A stretch of DNA of 64,000 nucleotides from Megamerina dolium (taxonomy: Eukaryota; Arthropoda; Insecta; Diptera; Megamerinidae): contig OY978527.1 of the NCBI GenBank assembly GCA_963854835.1, positions 42,792,040 to 42,856,039 of the forward strand, read 5' to 3'. This document shows positions 36,047-49,413 of this stretch, piece after piece. Below the pieces are notes generated by a model that saw nothing but the letters and a program-made list of their open reading frames with translations, was not told where the DNA came from and did no database searches. Both the position numbers and the translations under genes were made by a program. Every line of letters starts with the position of its first letter. The stretch's first letter is position 1.

Positions 36047-39000
36047 AAGTTCAAGGAACAATGTGACAATGAATTTGAAATACGATTGCCACATTTACGT
36101 TTTCTAATTGGAAATTAATTGAATCGTTTCTTCATTTAATTGTCTTTTGTAAAAATGGTTGTTGTTTCTACTTAATGATTTGCAATTTTTATAATAAATA
36201 GAGAGCAGGCATTAAGCTATGAAGCTACGAGAAAATAATTTGTTTTTTTTTTCTATCACTTTAATACGATTGTAGCCATTGTATATGTATCAATGATTGC
36301 CAATATTTGGTTAGTAGGGATGTGATGGCTGTCAGTTTATGCGGTGTTACTTGATATAGCTAAAGCTCATTGGAATGCCGCACTTGAGCTACCCCATTCA
36401 CGATAACAACCATAATATCTTCCTTAACGAAACTCGTATTCGAATTTGAAGTATAGAACACTCGCATGCTTATTTACAATAGTGCAAGGAATTGTAATAA
36501 TAATTTGAAGACTTTTTAATAATATTTTTAGATATTTTTAAATTTTCAGTTTCAAACAAACGTCACTTATCTTTTAACTTTGAATACAACAAGATATTTT
36601 TTCATAACTTCGAAATTGAGATCGACTCTCGTCACGAGTCTCGCGTCATTGTAAACAGAGAGGTGTAAACACATAGCACAGTGTGATTTTTTTTTTTTTT
36701 TTTTTTTTTGACGACTGCTGCGCTCTCAATTTCGAACATTGATTCTCATTACGCGCTATTGTAAATGGAACTTTGGTTGTCATTGATCCAACTCGGTGAA
36801 GTCTCATATGAAGTGACTGCATCATTCTGCTAACATGTCTTTTGCTTATTTTTGGCCATATTCTCCCAAATAATTCGAGTAATTGCACACGTATATTTTA
36901 TGCATATGTTTAACTGTCACGTTCTTATATTCATTTCTCTTTCTATCTACATAGTATATTGAAAATGTTCATTCAAATGCTCGTAGCATGTGTATGTAAT
37001 TTCATTGATTTCTATATTGGTTTTCCATTGTCCTATTGTCTATTGTGCTGTCTATCTACGATACTTGATTGCACCACTTAAATTGTCTCTATTTTATTTA
37101 TAATGAAATTTCTATTTTTCACATCACTAATTTCTATTACAATCGGTTTAATTGATTTTTATTCGAGAAGATTTTATTGCTGTGAATATGTTTAAGTGGA
37201 TTTGTACACATATACATTTCAAATTATTTGATTATTTTTATAGTGAAATTTTACTCTATATATAGACCGTGAAGAATGACAAACGAAAAATTAATTTTAA
37301 TTATGTTTTTCAATTCAAACTTTGTCCTATGAAGTATGCACGCCAATGTATGACAGTAAAAACTTATTAAATTCATGGAATGTCAATCGAAAGAATTATT
37401 TTCACATATGCTTTATGAGATATTGATTTATACCGATAAATATGTTCTAATAAAATACCAAATTTAATTATTTGGTAAAAATTCGTTCACTACTTTAGAA
37501 TTATTCTTACTACTGTTCATCAAACTTATGCTCACGTTTAAGTTTATGCTGTTAAATTACTATGGTACACCAAATATTCACCGAGTGATAAATTATTACC
37601 TTAAAAAAAAAAAAACAATCTACCAAACCACAATACACAAATTGCAATATAAACCTAGGGCATTTTGACTATTGTGGACGGTCATCGGCCAGCCACAACA
37701 AGAAGAGCAATTGGACCATAGGATACAATAATCATAAATATAATCGATAATGACATCAGCATTGTGGTAGGCTTGAAATGAATTACACTTACTTTATTAC
37801 CTATTCGCGGTCGAATATGCATGTAAGGTAGGTGATACGCAGTGTGTATGTATGTATGTAAAATAATCATCTGCAACATCATTGCATATAAATTATAATG
37901 ATATCATACCTTGAGAATTGACACAAACTATATCATGCTAATGATATAGCACAATATCATGCTAATGAGAAATGAATATATTGCCACACATACAACATAG
38001 TTAAATATAGCGCACATTACGTCACAAAGTTACAAATATTTGAAATTCCGATTATATTCATTTTCAGAGAGCTCTCTTTACTATCACATAATTGACAACT
38101 TCTATATTGATAGGTTCTCCAATATATAACACATATAGTAGTATATTTGTTTGCTACAAACTCTTTAGGGAAATTTCAATTAGCATGAATTACAATGGAT
38201 TATCTATATTCTTTGTGGTAACATATGTATTTGGAAAGGATTCGAGCACATCATGTATACACATACAATGAGTGACACTTGTATAAAACATACATGAAGT
38301 TGTGATGTGTTTTTATCTACTTCAAATGAATGTATTCCAACTAGAATTGTGTCAGTTTGTAATTTTTACAAATTATATGTGTACACCTATATTGTACACA
38401 TGTCTTACTGTCCACCACACTGTATATGTTGCAATACAACTATGACATTTTGAATTAACTACATTTTTTTTCACTTATGATGGCTGTTATTTTTGGCTGC
38501 TACATTCCCAGCCGTGAAGTGTATTTTAATTTATTTATACAACATAGCCACACGCAGCAAAAGGTACTCTTTTCATATAAATTTGTACGTAAGCGTAAAA
38601 ATTCTAAATGTTAACATTGTTAAATAAATAACACAGTCGAACACCAGATTTTAAAAGTAGCGCATTTTAATGGTTTTTTTTTTTTTTAAGTATGCATTTC
38701 CGCATTTTACAAATTAATAGTACGTAGTATCATAAAAATGGTAAGGCTTAGTTAGTTAGTCATCTGCATGATGATGAGAAATCCCAGAAGTGACGAATTC
38801 AACATACATTTATTTTCTCACAAATACAAAATTTTACAAAGCAATTGGCAATTCTTTCGACAGTAATAATTTACAATCAAATACATTCTAAAAGAGTTCT
38901 TCTTTTTTTTTTATTTTATTTACTCATCTAAATTGTTTTTATTTCATTACTAAAAAATGTCATTAAATATCCAAATCGAATTTCAGCTTTCAAAATTCCA

Positions 39001-40933
39001 AAACTTGTTTCTTTATAAATCATATGATTTTGTGGATTGAAAGCTATTTAATCTTTAATGTAACATTTTGACGACAAATCTCGAAATTTATTTTATAGAA
39101 AATCAGTTCATAATGGAACACAATTAGCATTATACTCAAAATGAGAAATCTCAAAATACATAGAAACAGTCCTTGTGAATATAATAAAATATACAAATCG
39201 TCTAAACCATATGTGAATTTAACCATGAAAATACAAAAACATTACTCTAAGCAATAACCAAAATACTTCTTTCCAATAAAAACATAACTCTATTTATACA
39301 AGCTCATTAAAGTAGCACTTTGCTTTAGTTTCAAATTAAACAAAAAGCTTAGCGTTTGGAATGGAAAACATTAAGAACACATCTTTATAAACATTGAATT
39401 CCAATTCAAGCAAGAAAATAACTAAAACAAAAAAGAAAACCCATAGGGAAAACCAGAAAGCAGCACGACATTGTTATCATTTACGCGCTGTAAGTTGAAA
39501 ACAAATACCAAAGGTGTGGCCAAAGATCAGACCAACTAACGACCAAAATCCCATGCAAAAAAAAAAACATTCGCATTGTCAGACAGCATATTATGTACCA
39601 CAATTGGTTAAAAAGGGTAGACATTAAGCTCAATGACAACAGTAGGTAAGACCACGAGATAGTATGTACTTACTATGAAATATATACGAATGTACAATCA
39701 AATAATAACAACAGCACAAGTAATATGGTACAATAAAATGTTCACTAGAACAATACATGCAATCCGTACAATATGGAAGTATATATTGTATGTACTTCAT
39801 TGCAAAGACTTCCGTTGACAGGTTTATACCATTATTATTATTGTTTTAGTTTTAGTGAATTATTGATTACAACCCTGTAGGATGCAAAGGATTCTAGATT
39901 ACATTATTACCGGTCTATCAAGTTTTACAATCGATCCGGCATTAGTGAGTCTCTGTCAGAAAAGAAGTTGAGAGTATAATTTTATGTCTTGAAGAAATTA
40001 GGGATATTTTATTAATAAATATGAAAAAGTAAAAATCTTCCATTAACCACCTTAATCTTCAATTTTACCTCGGGTGACCCTTGACTAGATTCGAATTGTT
40101 TACACATTCTCTTCTTTGTTTTTGCTTCATCCATGGTGTTTTAATATAAAGGTTCTAATCATCGTAGACCTACAAAATGTCCTATCGTATTTGTATTAGT
40201 TTCAATATTCTGCTGCAGGGAATGAAATTAGTCAGCTATTGATGAACCTATTAGCACTTGTTCGCTTCCTATTTACTACTTCCATCTTACTTTCTCTCTC
40301 TCTTTCTTTTTCATTCTATAATTCTCTTTATTGCTAAATTTAAATTGTTCTTATTGTATTTGCAATTATTGTTGCCTACGCTATTGCCATCATCGTCCTC
40401 ATCATCAATATTAAGATACCACACACACAGACTTAAACAGAGGCACTAATGATGATTAGTCTCCAATATAATATTATATAATTGGTATCTACATAAAATT
40501 ATATGGTCAAATAACCAAACTCATCAAATAATCAACTAGCCAACTATGTATATAAAGGCTTCAACCACATCGCAATAAGACTACTAATGGGTAACCAAAT
40601 ACTTATTGCGCATATTATATATTTAGTGTATTCATAACGATAAGCTTCTCACACAATTGGCAAGTTTATTCATTCATTAGTTAACAATTGCTACAAGCAC
40701 AATCCCTTGTTGTTTCGTTTCGACTTTTTGTACTCACATCTAATAGTGCGCTTTCAAATCATCACCTCGAATAATCATGATTCGCTATATTCATGATTAA
40801 ATAAAGAAGTGGAATTGTTGTAATTTGCAAAATTCTCGTTTCTGTTTCTGGTTGCATTATAGTAAATAGTTACAATGTTTTATGTACATAGGATAGTACA
40901 GGCACAATACGTTTAACAATAATCTCCACTTAG
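36047..40933. other. AT-rich spacer
   Basis: No gene recognised over nearly 5 kb. It holds a 23-T run at 36687-36709 flanked by two weakly similar segments (CGCGTCATTGTAAAC and CGCGCTATTGTAAAT), and a palindrome at 37928-37949. Confidence 0.5.
37928..37969. repeat. Palindrome followed by a direct repeat
   Basis: CTATATCAT, loop GCTA, ATGATATAG forms a perfect 9-bp stem at 37928-37949. The core ATATCATGCTAATGA recurs in direct orientation 24 bp downstream. Confidence 0.7.
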
Positions 40934-40950
40934 ACTGAGATGCTTAATTT

Positions 40951-41266
40951 AGATGGCTGCCCCCTCTCTGAGAGAACACACTTAGACAAGAAAGGCCCAT
41001 AGTGATACCACCGAGCTTCTCTTCCAATATTATCCGGTTCTGAATGGCAGAATCCTGGTGACATCACTTTTACTTAGTTTTATCACAGAGCTCTTTTATG
41101 AAGCAAATTGTTACTGCTGGAAAAATTGCCAATTCTTGCCGGCAGGTGGGTACCGTTCGAAAGAAAAATGTTTTCGATATTATATTTTATTATGCTTCAG
41201 CCGGGGATTGAACCCACGGCCTACAGATCAGAAAGCCAATACACTAACCATTGAGCTACGACACCC
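40951..41266 (-). mobile_element. tRNA-derived SINE, copy b, with target duplication
   Basis: Best-preserved head. The minus strand starts GGGTGTCGTAGCTCAATGG (A-box) and has GTGGGTTCAATCC (B-box), followed by the GAACGGTACCC body block and a shortened type 1 tail ending GGGCAGCCATCT. The 17-bp direct repeat ACTGAGATGCTTAATTT at 40934-40950 and 41267-41283 marks a LINE-mediated insertion. The tRNA of origin cannot be named because the anticodon arm no longer folds cleanly. Confidence 0.85.
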
Positions 41267-41579
41267 ACTGAGATGCTTAATTTCAGTAATATTTAGGGTA
41301 AGATTAAAGTTTTTTTATTTTTCAATACTCTATTAAACATGGTTCAGATCGTCCGATTTGAGTCAAATTCGCACCATTTAATTTTATAATTTGTTGCCAT
41401 TTTAAACGCTACTTCGTAATAAATATTTCGTAGAAGCGCTGACTCCTATTATCAATTGGTAAATTGGTCATTGGTTCAATTGGTCTAATTGTTGACACTA
41501 TAGTACATAATTCCATTCTAGTCGCAGCAAATGCATAGTAAAACTTCTAAGTCGTAAGTCGTAGTCACTTTGACCAGCC

Positions 41580-41603
41580 GTATATATATATATATATATA
41601 TAT
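41580..41603. repeat. (TA)n microsatellite
   Basis: About twelve TA units. Confidence 0.9.
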
Positions 41604-41831
41604 TTGACTCACCATATTATCCTGTCAACTTGAGCGGCTCAAACATCGAGTTTCTTTACGATTTTTAGATGATTTCAAACTGTTTTTTGGTCGATATTTA
41701 GTCCCTAGGCGATGCTACGACTGCAAACATGCCGGTCTATTTCGATAATTCCCACAAGTATTAGTTTTTTAACGAGCACAAGGATGAATTTGTTTGATTA
41801 AAAATTTTCAAGGTTTATATATACTTATATA

Positions 41832-42368
41832 CAAGGTACGACAATTATGTATTAAGACTCGAACCATACCTCAGCAACCAAGCGCGCCGTCTATGTGTGA
41901 GCACATAGATGGCGTGCTTCAACCTTCCTCTACTAACTGTCAAAATTTCATGGCATTTGGGTGACATTTAATGTTTATTGACATTCATTTTACAAAACAC
42001 GTGTTCGTTTGATGTTGAAATGCACGATAATGCACCCGAGTCACACAGCACTCATTGTTCGTCAATTTTTCGCTCGGAATCAGGTCTGTGTGTTGAATCA
42101 CCCGCCGTATTCACCTGATTTGGCACAGTTCGACTTCTTTTTGTTCCAAAAACTGAAATTGAAGTTGAAAGGATGCTTTTTTGATGACATTCAGACCATA
42201 CAACAGGCTTCGACGAGGGCACTGGAGGCAATTCCGAAAAATGAGCTGGAATACGCGTTTGAATCACTATTAAATCGATGTATTGAATCAGGAGGAAAAT
42301 ATTTCGAATATTTCGTGTTTTAATTGTGTTTTCTAGAGGCAGTCTTAATACATAATTGTCGCACCTTG
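41832..42368 (+). mobile_element. Mariner deletion derivative, copy 2, with both ends
   Basis: A 537-bp non-autonomous mariner with matching inverted ends (CAAGGTRCGACAATTATG) and TA on both sides (41830-41831, 42369-42370). The left part retains the leader; the deletion runs from just before the start codon into the second catalytic block, keeping HDNAPESHTALIVRQF, then VCVLNHPPYSPDL, FDFFLF with the third aspartate, a helical tail and GGKYFEYFVF at 42323. It lacks the start codon, the DNA-binding domain and the first aspartate. The ends could still be recognised by a transposase from a full copy elsewhere. Confidence 0.85.
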
Positions 42369-42370
42369 TA

Positions 42371-45300
42371 GTTATCTATCAAAAAATTAATAAAATTATT
42401 TTTCCACAAATGTTTAATATATTCTGAAATGAAAAATATTTCTGCTTAAAATACTTAACTAAAAAAAAAACTTCAATTCAAAGATAATAAAAATATTTTA
42501 AACTAAATTCAATATAAAATTTTTTTTTGTGATTTTTGAAATTTTATCTATTATCTCTATTATTGTTGTTACCTTAAACACCCAGTATTTATGTAAAATT
42601 TACGCAATGTGTCGATGGTCTGCTTATATAACATCTCCAATATTTAAATTAATGCTAGTGATTGTACCAAAAGATGATGATAATGATGATGATGATGATG
42701 ATAATGAATATGATAATGAAAATAAAGATTATGGCATTTCTATTGTACATTGAAATTGCATTTACTTTCTACTAAGTATTACTTTTTACATTTCCATGTA
42801 GCTTTTCTTCGCTTTATCCACTGTCTCATCAAACACTTTAACTTAATTCTGCATCATACTGCTTGCTATTATTGCTATTTCTTTGTGATTGTATTTATGT
42901 TTGAACGTGTATGTGTGTGTGTGCTAATGAAGCGTTAACACGCAAATCTACTAATTTGCACTTGAACAGCTCACAACTCATTAACGTTCACACTATCACA
43001 CAACATACGTATCCCTAACAACATTGTATTACGTATTAGTCACTTCTAAAAATGCTTACCATTTAATTTTTTTCCAAATAACATACATTAAAAATGATGA
43101 ACGAAATTCTTTTAATTTGGCTTCATTTCGATTTTTTGCATGAATTTTTCTTAAAGCAAAAATGTAAGTTTATATACTACAGTTAAAAAGTTCTCTTAAA
43201 GGCTTGTTGATGGCCTTAAAAATTCAAATGAGCTTTACCATTTTGGGTTTGTTTTTAATATTTTTGAAAGAAATCAGAGAAATCGAATTGTAGCTTCCAT
43301 ATGGATGCCCCAAATAGAGATGTAAGAGATCAGCCTGTCTCTCTGCCCATCTCTCCACACGATAAATGCCGTAATTATAGCGCGATCAAGCTGAGAACAT
43401 GTATGAAAATTATTTTCACCAAAAAACGTATCGAACAGACCTCCAGCATAAAAGACTTTGACTATGTGTGCCTATCTGTCATGGTGTAGCATATCTGTAC
43501 TTTGATATTACCGAAGTTAAGATTTCCAAATTGATTGGAAGGCAATTCCTATATCTCTCTGCTGGCATAAATTAGGTAATCTCTTTCATCAAAGGCATCA
43601 GAAATCATTATGGAATTGTTAAACTATTAAATAAATAGATCCGGTACATATAAACTCAACATTCTGTAATAACTATTTGTGATCTATATAGTCTCATTTA
43701 CAGTGTGTTGATAGCTTTTTTTCTCAACGATTTCCCATGACAATATATACAAAAAATTTTAATTATTATGTAGTATAGATATATGTATGTATATACAAGT
43801 ATACACCAATACGTTCATGCATGTTATATATGTGAATATGCCATATTTTGAACGAATACCATAGTTCTCTCTCGAGGGAAAACAGATATCTTTGTGAGTG
43901 TGTATATAATGTATAATATAGTACATGCAAATATACACTCATATGAAAGAAAAGTGTACGTGAACTTTCAAAAGAAACCCATAGCGATCATTCGCACTCA
44001 CAAACTAACAATAAGATTACTAACAACAGGTGAATACACCATCAACATAAGTACCAGCAACTCTACTATATATAGTACGTGATGAAATTCAATGTACATA
44101 TATGTATGTATACACATATATTTGTACGAAACAAAGTATTTACTTGAATGCAAATAGTAATATTTGTAACAAAAGAGATGGTAAAATAAAATCAATGCAC
44201 CGACGGAAGATACGAATATCTTGTTTGTATCATTGTTGCAATGAATCTAATATGCTACACAAGCAACTACCTACGTTTACAATACAAATCTACATCTGTA
44301 TGAATGAATATGTTACACATATGTACACAGGAATATCATGAGAGTTATGAGCACACCAGAACAACAACCATCACTATCATCAGGTGTAGTGGTAACATTT
44401 CATATCAACAATATTTATAACATACAGACAAGAAAAAAAAACAATAGCAGCTGAACAGCATCAACAAAAGCATTCGCTCATGTACAGTCATACTCACAAA
44501 CACATACTCCTACAACTAGACAGCCAGCAGGCTAGTGTATAAGTGAGTACTTCCTTCTAGTAATAATTGTTAGTATCGTTGTATCCTTCCTTCCTTCTAT
44601 TAGCTGCTAGCTTGAAATCCGGAAGTACTAAGTACATATGGTAGAATGTATGTAATAACAACAGCTAGAGTATCAGCAACAAAATAACAGTCATATGAGA
44701 TAATGTCTGTCTGTCAGTTTCATATTAGATGTCAAGTGCATACGAGCATGAGTAGTCAGACAAATGCATGTAGGTGTTGCCTCCATATTGTACAATATAT
44801 ATATTCTGCATATATGGATACAACATATATTAGATATGGAATAGCGTACAACTTTGCGATTTCGATAAGTAGCACATCCTATTTTTAGAAAATCACTAAG
44901 AAAAAAGTGAAGTTGCGCACAAAAAACGTTTATTTTTGGATGTCGGTCATATTGTCGGTTCTCTGGGGCGATTTCTGAACAACTTTATTTTATATTTATG
45001 TTATTTTTCAATTTACTTTCTTTTACTTTTTGATTTGTGCCATTTACCCTCTTCTCTCCCCAGCCCTTTCTGACACACTCAGTTTTAAATTAATCTCACA
45101 AAATATGGATAACAGTAGATACCAAGTCTCATTATTACTGATCTCAATATGTCGCTATTCTATAGCTAATATACATATGTCTGTATATAAGGAATGAATT
45201 GCAAGCATATTGAAGAAATGCGCTTTTATAAAGCGAGGCAGGTTCAAGTGCAAACGAAGAACAAAGTTGCTTCCTTAAATGAAGCTCTCATTCGAATATA

Positions 45301-46807
45301 ATGCATATACACACACATGATAGTACTTTCTAAGGGCATTATACATATATGTACTTAACAGTTCACATGAAAGTGAATTGTTTCTTCATCGTCAGCTTAC
45401 TTCTGGCGTCATTATTCCTATCATTATCTATATATATATACCATACAATGACAGTTTTCTTGTGCTTGAACTTTGTTGTTTTCTTTTCTTTGCATTTATT
45501 TATAATATCTTTTTTTTAGTACGGCAGTTTTGAATGTTTTAAAAAACACTTCCGGAATCTTTGTGAGTGCTGTTAAGTTAGACAAAATGATTGTCACTCA
45601 ACAATCACAAAGGAAGTCCAAACTCTTAGAATACTCAGTATTCATATTTTTATGATATTATGAAATATTTTAACATGATTCTTTGTGCTTTCTTATCAAA
45701 GATGGAATATATTTTCTTCAATGTACATACTTAATTTGTTTATCAATTATATTATTACACAGAGAAAAGCTATGACGCTGAAGAAAATGTCTTTCAAAAT
45801 TCCAATTACTGTAGCTTTAGAATCTTGGAAAAAATGACATTATTTTCAAGTCCATATAAAAACAATGTGAACTTAGCACATTTAGCGCGATTTTAGTTGA
45901 TCAAAAGTTATAACTAGTATATCGAAAATAGTGATCATTGTTAATAAAAGTAGTTATGTGGATAATCCGTCATATAGTTATAGTCATATCTGTTTTGTTA
46001 ACAACATTATTTCTATCACCTATCTAATAGTAAATTATTTGAATCAATATTGAATTGTTATGCTCCTATACACCTAAATACCTGAATATAAATATCAATC
46101 GTATCCAAACAACATGACAAATCTATTTCCAACTGCACACACACACACTTTTTTAAATCACAGAATAAAAACAAAATGAAGAGTTTCTGTTTTACTAAAA
46201 ATTTTCCTTTATGTCCATATAAAATCACCAAAGTGTAAAAACTATTTGGTTACAAAAAAATAATTCTGACAACATTTACAATTTCACAAATAAATAAAAT
46301 GTATGTACATTTTTGTAGATATCAGAATAATGCATTTCAAATATGAAAATATGCATATATATGCTTTCAAATATTATACCATTCAATGGCATTGTAAACT
46401 GCTCAATAACACAAACAGTCCTTTCATCAGTGATGATATTTTGTTGAAATTTCCAAATATTTTGTTATTCTTAGTTGCATTATCATTGCGCCTATACCAA
46501 AAAAAAAAAAACAAATAACAAAAAATATGATGAAAAACTATTTTCAAAAATATTTTCACCATTCTGCACATAAATCCATTTTATTTAGGTTTAAATTTAC
46601 CACAAATATATTTGTATATTTTACATTATTATAGATATGATATTCGAATTAAAATACAATCTAAAGAGTTGGAATAAATGAATTCAACGTAGATATGTCG
46701 AATTTGAAATTATCTTATCAATCTTATTAAAAATATGTACATAATATATAAAGCTAACTATGGTATTATTAAAATTTTTTCTTTTTTTGGATAAAAATAA
46801 ATAAACA
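42371..46807. other. AT-rich spacer
   Basis: No gene recognised. Contains a (GAT)n tract at about 42673-42703 and scattered ATGTATGTA-type short repeats. Confidence 0.5.
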
Positions 46808-47066
46808 TGTGGCCCCAAAGGGCTCTTTGGCCGAGCTTTTCTTCCATTACTGTTGTGCGTGTTAGAAGGGGTCTATTTATTTTACCCAGTTCCGAATGAC
46901 ATCACTTTTCCTGAATTTTGTCACAGAGTTCTTTTAGAAACTTTTTCATGGCAAATTGTTACTGTCGGAAGAATTGCCAATTGATTGCCGACAGGTGGGT
47001 ACCGTTGGAAAGAAAAATCTTTTCGATATCAATACCAATACATTAACCACTGAGATACGGTACCCA
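46808..47066 (-). mobile_element. tRNA-derived SINE, copy c (tail type 2)
   Basis: The body block and GGTACCC are recognisable. The tRNA-like head is reduced (the B-box is lost, while a GATACGGTACCC-like start and ACTAACC-type segment remain). The tail reads CTCGGCCAAAGAGCCC then TTTGGGGCCACAT, unlike copies a, b and e. Confidence 0.7.
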
Positions 47067-47249
47067 ACAAAAAATCAATCACCATTAACCACCTATTTGT
47101 AGAATAGATAGCATCTTTCGATAGTCTGATACTGAACTACTGCTGCAAAACCATATCTGAGATAGATATTCTTAGTAAAGACATTCGTTTAGCAGTGAAT
47201 TTTGAAACAACTCTTTCCTCTTTCGCCAAATAATTGGGGAAATCATATG

Positions 47250-47560
47250 AACTGTGCAACTGTGACAAACTAATACTACCTCCAACAAACCTCAGGCCTC
47301 AGGATGCTGATTGGGGTCATTACAGGGCACAACACTTGTTGTCATCATATGGCCACTATAGGTGTCATCACCGATCCAACATGCCAGCCTTGTTTAGAGG
47401 ATATGGACACTATAGAGCATTTCCTCTGTCACTGTTCAGCCTTTGCACGAACAAAATTGAGATTGTTGGGAGGAGATGCTTAGAGCCTGAGCACAATTCA
47501 GCCTCTGCCTCTATACGATATTCTTAAATTCGTTGAGGGTACTATTCTTCTTTTTATCTC
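47250..47560 (+). pseudogene. C-terminal fragment of a non-LTR retrotransposon ORF2
   Basis: The frame reads LRMLIGVITGHN, then the CCHC knuckle CQPCLEDMDTIEHFLCHC, AFARTKLRLLGGDA, a stop, and LPLYDILKFVEGTILL. This is the order found downstream of RNase H in I- and LOA-type elements, and it is the same segment as the second half of the fragment at 14523-15345, but a different lineage. Sequence after about 47560 is probably its 3' untranslated region. It is dead and 5' truncated. Confidence 0.7.
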
Positions 47561-48549
47561 CTCTTTCCTTCTACTTTCTTTTCCATTTCTGAGTTTGGGT
47601 ACAAAGGTTGTTTGACTGAGAGCCCTGGTTCTTGTCCTGCCCACCTCGTTCACTTCCCTTCAGTTCACCTCCAACAAAAATATTAGGCTGCTGTCGAGAC
47701 TAAATATCTGGTGTTAACACACACAGAGTATTTCACAACACGTCGCAGTTGACAACTTCGCTTTTGAAGTAGTAAAATTACTTGTACGCCCTGGAACCAC
47801 CATTAACACCAGTGTTAACAATAGCATCAGTCTGATGATTATGCGAAGGATCTCTCTTACAAAAAGGTGCTACTTTGGGAACATTAAACAAATTAAGAGT
47901 CAAAGAAGTCTGATGAAGAATTAAACATAAATATGATGAGAATACTTGGAGTTCCCAACTCTGATGAGAGGATGTTTGCAGTTTTCAAAATAAAATACAA
48001 CCATGAGCCGCCTGAGTAATATGCCAATATTGACAATATTTCAGCGACTGCGCTGACTCGATCATATCGACCGTATTGGATAAAAAGTTGTTGCATTCAG
48101 TTCTCGTGAGTTGACGTGAAATGAGCAAAGTGAAATATCTGTTGGAAGAATGAAGTATCGGAGTGGCTATCAACTCTTAAAATTTTAACCTGATTTGCGA
48201 TATATATGAGCGTTCAAAATAAATACTTGGTTTTAATAAGTATGCAAGAAATTTTATTAAAAAGATATATTTAAAGGTTCAGTCATGGTCAGACTCAAAT
48301 GCTAATATTAACTTTCATTTATAACAAAATCTATTAAACAAATTCACAAAATATATAAGAAATTTGTATAAATAGTAGCTGCAAATACAAATTCTTGTAG
48401 TGTGTAGGATGAGACATAGATGGCGTTACTAGAATTTTTTCCATATGATTTTTATTGTTTTATTGTTTTATTTTATTGACAACAATCTGACAATTGGTTA
48501 GTGAGTTATAGCATTTTGTGTGCAGCAACTTTTGCTATTGAAAACAAAA
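47561..48549. other. Spacer between transposon remnants
   Basis: The first 150 bases are probably retrotransposon 3' untranslated sequence. From about 48405 to 48549 may be mariner leader. Confidence 0.4.
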
Positions 48550-49149
48550 ATGGATGAATGTGAATTTCGAATTTCGTACAGTGGAAACCAAACAATGGCT
48601 TGAAAAACATTATCCGGACTCTGCTCCATCGAGACAAATGGTAGAAAAGTGGATTGCTGAGTTTAAACGTTAAACGCTGTTATTCCAGAATACATCAAAA
48701 AAATCCACAAATTGGTTAAGAACGATCACAAATTGAAGGTGCTCGAGCTAGCTGACAAAGTGAAGATATCACGTGGTAGTGTTTTTACCATTTTACACGA
48801 ACATTTGGGTATGCGAAAGCTCTGTGCAAAGTGGATGCAGCGTGTTGTTTCACCAAGTCAATGTACGGTGTCACAAATCGATGAAAACGGTGGCAAAATT
48901 GAATAAATTCGGCTTCGAATTATTTCCGCACCCACCGTATTCTCGAGATTTAGCCCCCAGTGACTTTTCCTGTTTTAAGACCCCAAGAGAATGCTTTCTG
49001 GAAAGAAATTTAAGTTCGATGATGCAGTAATCGCTGAAGTTGAGGCCTACATTGACGAGAAAGAGAAATCGTACTATAAAAGTAGTATCGAAAAGTTGGA
49101 AAATCGCTATACTCGTTGTACCGCCTTCGAAGGCAACTATGTTGAATAA
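48550..49149 (+). pseudogene. Mariner transposase with two internal deletions
   Basis: The ATG at 48550 begins MDECEFR. A frameshift leads to LEKHYPDSAPSRQMVEKWIA and EFKR, a short deletion, then IKKIHKLVKNDHKLKV and SRGSVFTILHEHLGMRKLC (second helix-turn-helix). At about 48855 the reading jumps from CAKWMQRVV to CHKSMKTVAKLNKFGFEL, so the first and second catalytic aspartates are lost. The third block (HPPYSRDLAPSDFSCF) and the C-terminal tail ending at a stop at 49147 remain. The 3' flank up to about 49205 (CCTACGCACTTATTGAATGG) looks like a mariner terminal repeat, but a matching left end was not found. Confidence 0.75.
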
Positions 49150-49397
49150 TAAAATCGAATTTTGTCAAAATTTTATTTTTTTCAGACTTTTCCTACGCAC
49201 TTATTGAATGGCCTGTTAGTTCCATAATATAATAACTCTAAATTTGGCATCGTCTTATAATGTATCGTCAATATCGTATGCGTAAAAACGAGTATAGTCG
49301 CCCGGTACTCTTTGTTTGTCTTCTTTTCCACACGAAAATTTGTGCTTCGACAAACTCTAGTTTCGCATACGACCCATTACACTCACGGCAATTATTT

Positions 49398-49413
49398 CTC
49401 GTGACGTCACGAG
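49398..49413. promoter_or_regulatory. Perfect palindrome containing a CRE-type site
   Basis: CTCGTGACGTCACGAG is a perfect 16-bp palindrome whose centre TGACGTCA is the consensus for CREB/ATF bZIP dimers. It sits in a local GC-richer patch (49290-49420) with no recognised gene nearby. A regulatory role is only inferred. Confidence 0.3.

Noticed and set aside
36687..36709. Poly(T) run as the tail of a processed pseudogene or LINE
   Set aside because: No coding remnant or target duplication was found on either side.
37682..37882. Hydrophobic ORF on the minus strand suggesting a membrane segment
   Set aside because: Short, AT-driven hydrophobic composition with no recognised family or splice context.
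41180..41266. Possible tRNA gene on the minus strand
   Set aside because: The A- and B-box are present but the anticodon arm does not pair, and the sequence continues into the SINE body with a target duplication around the whole.
42674..42753. Asp-rich ORF end
   Set aside because: Translation of the (GAT)n microsatellite.
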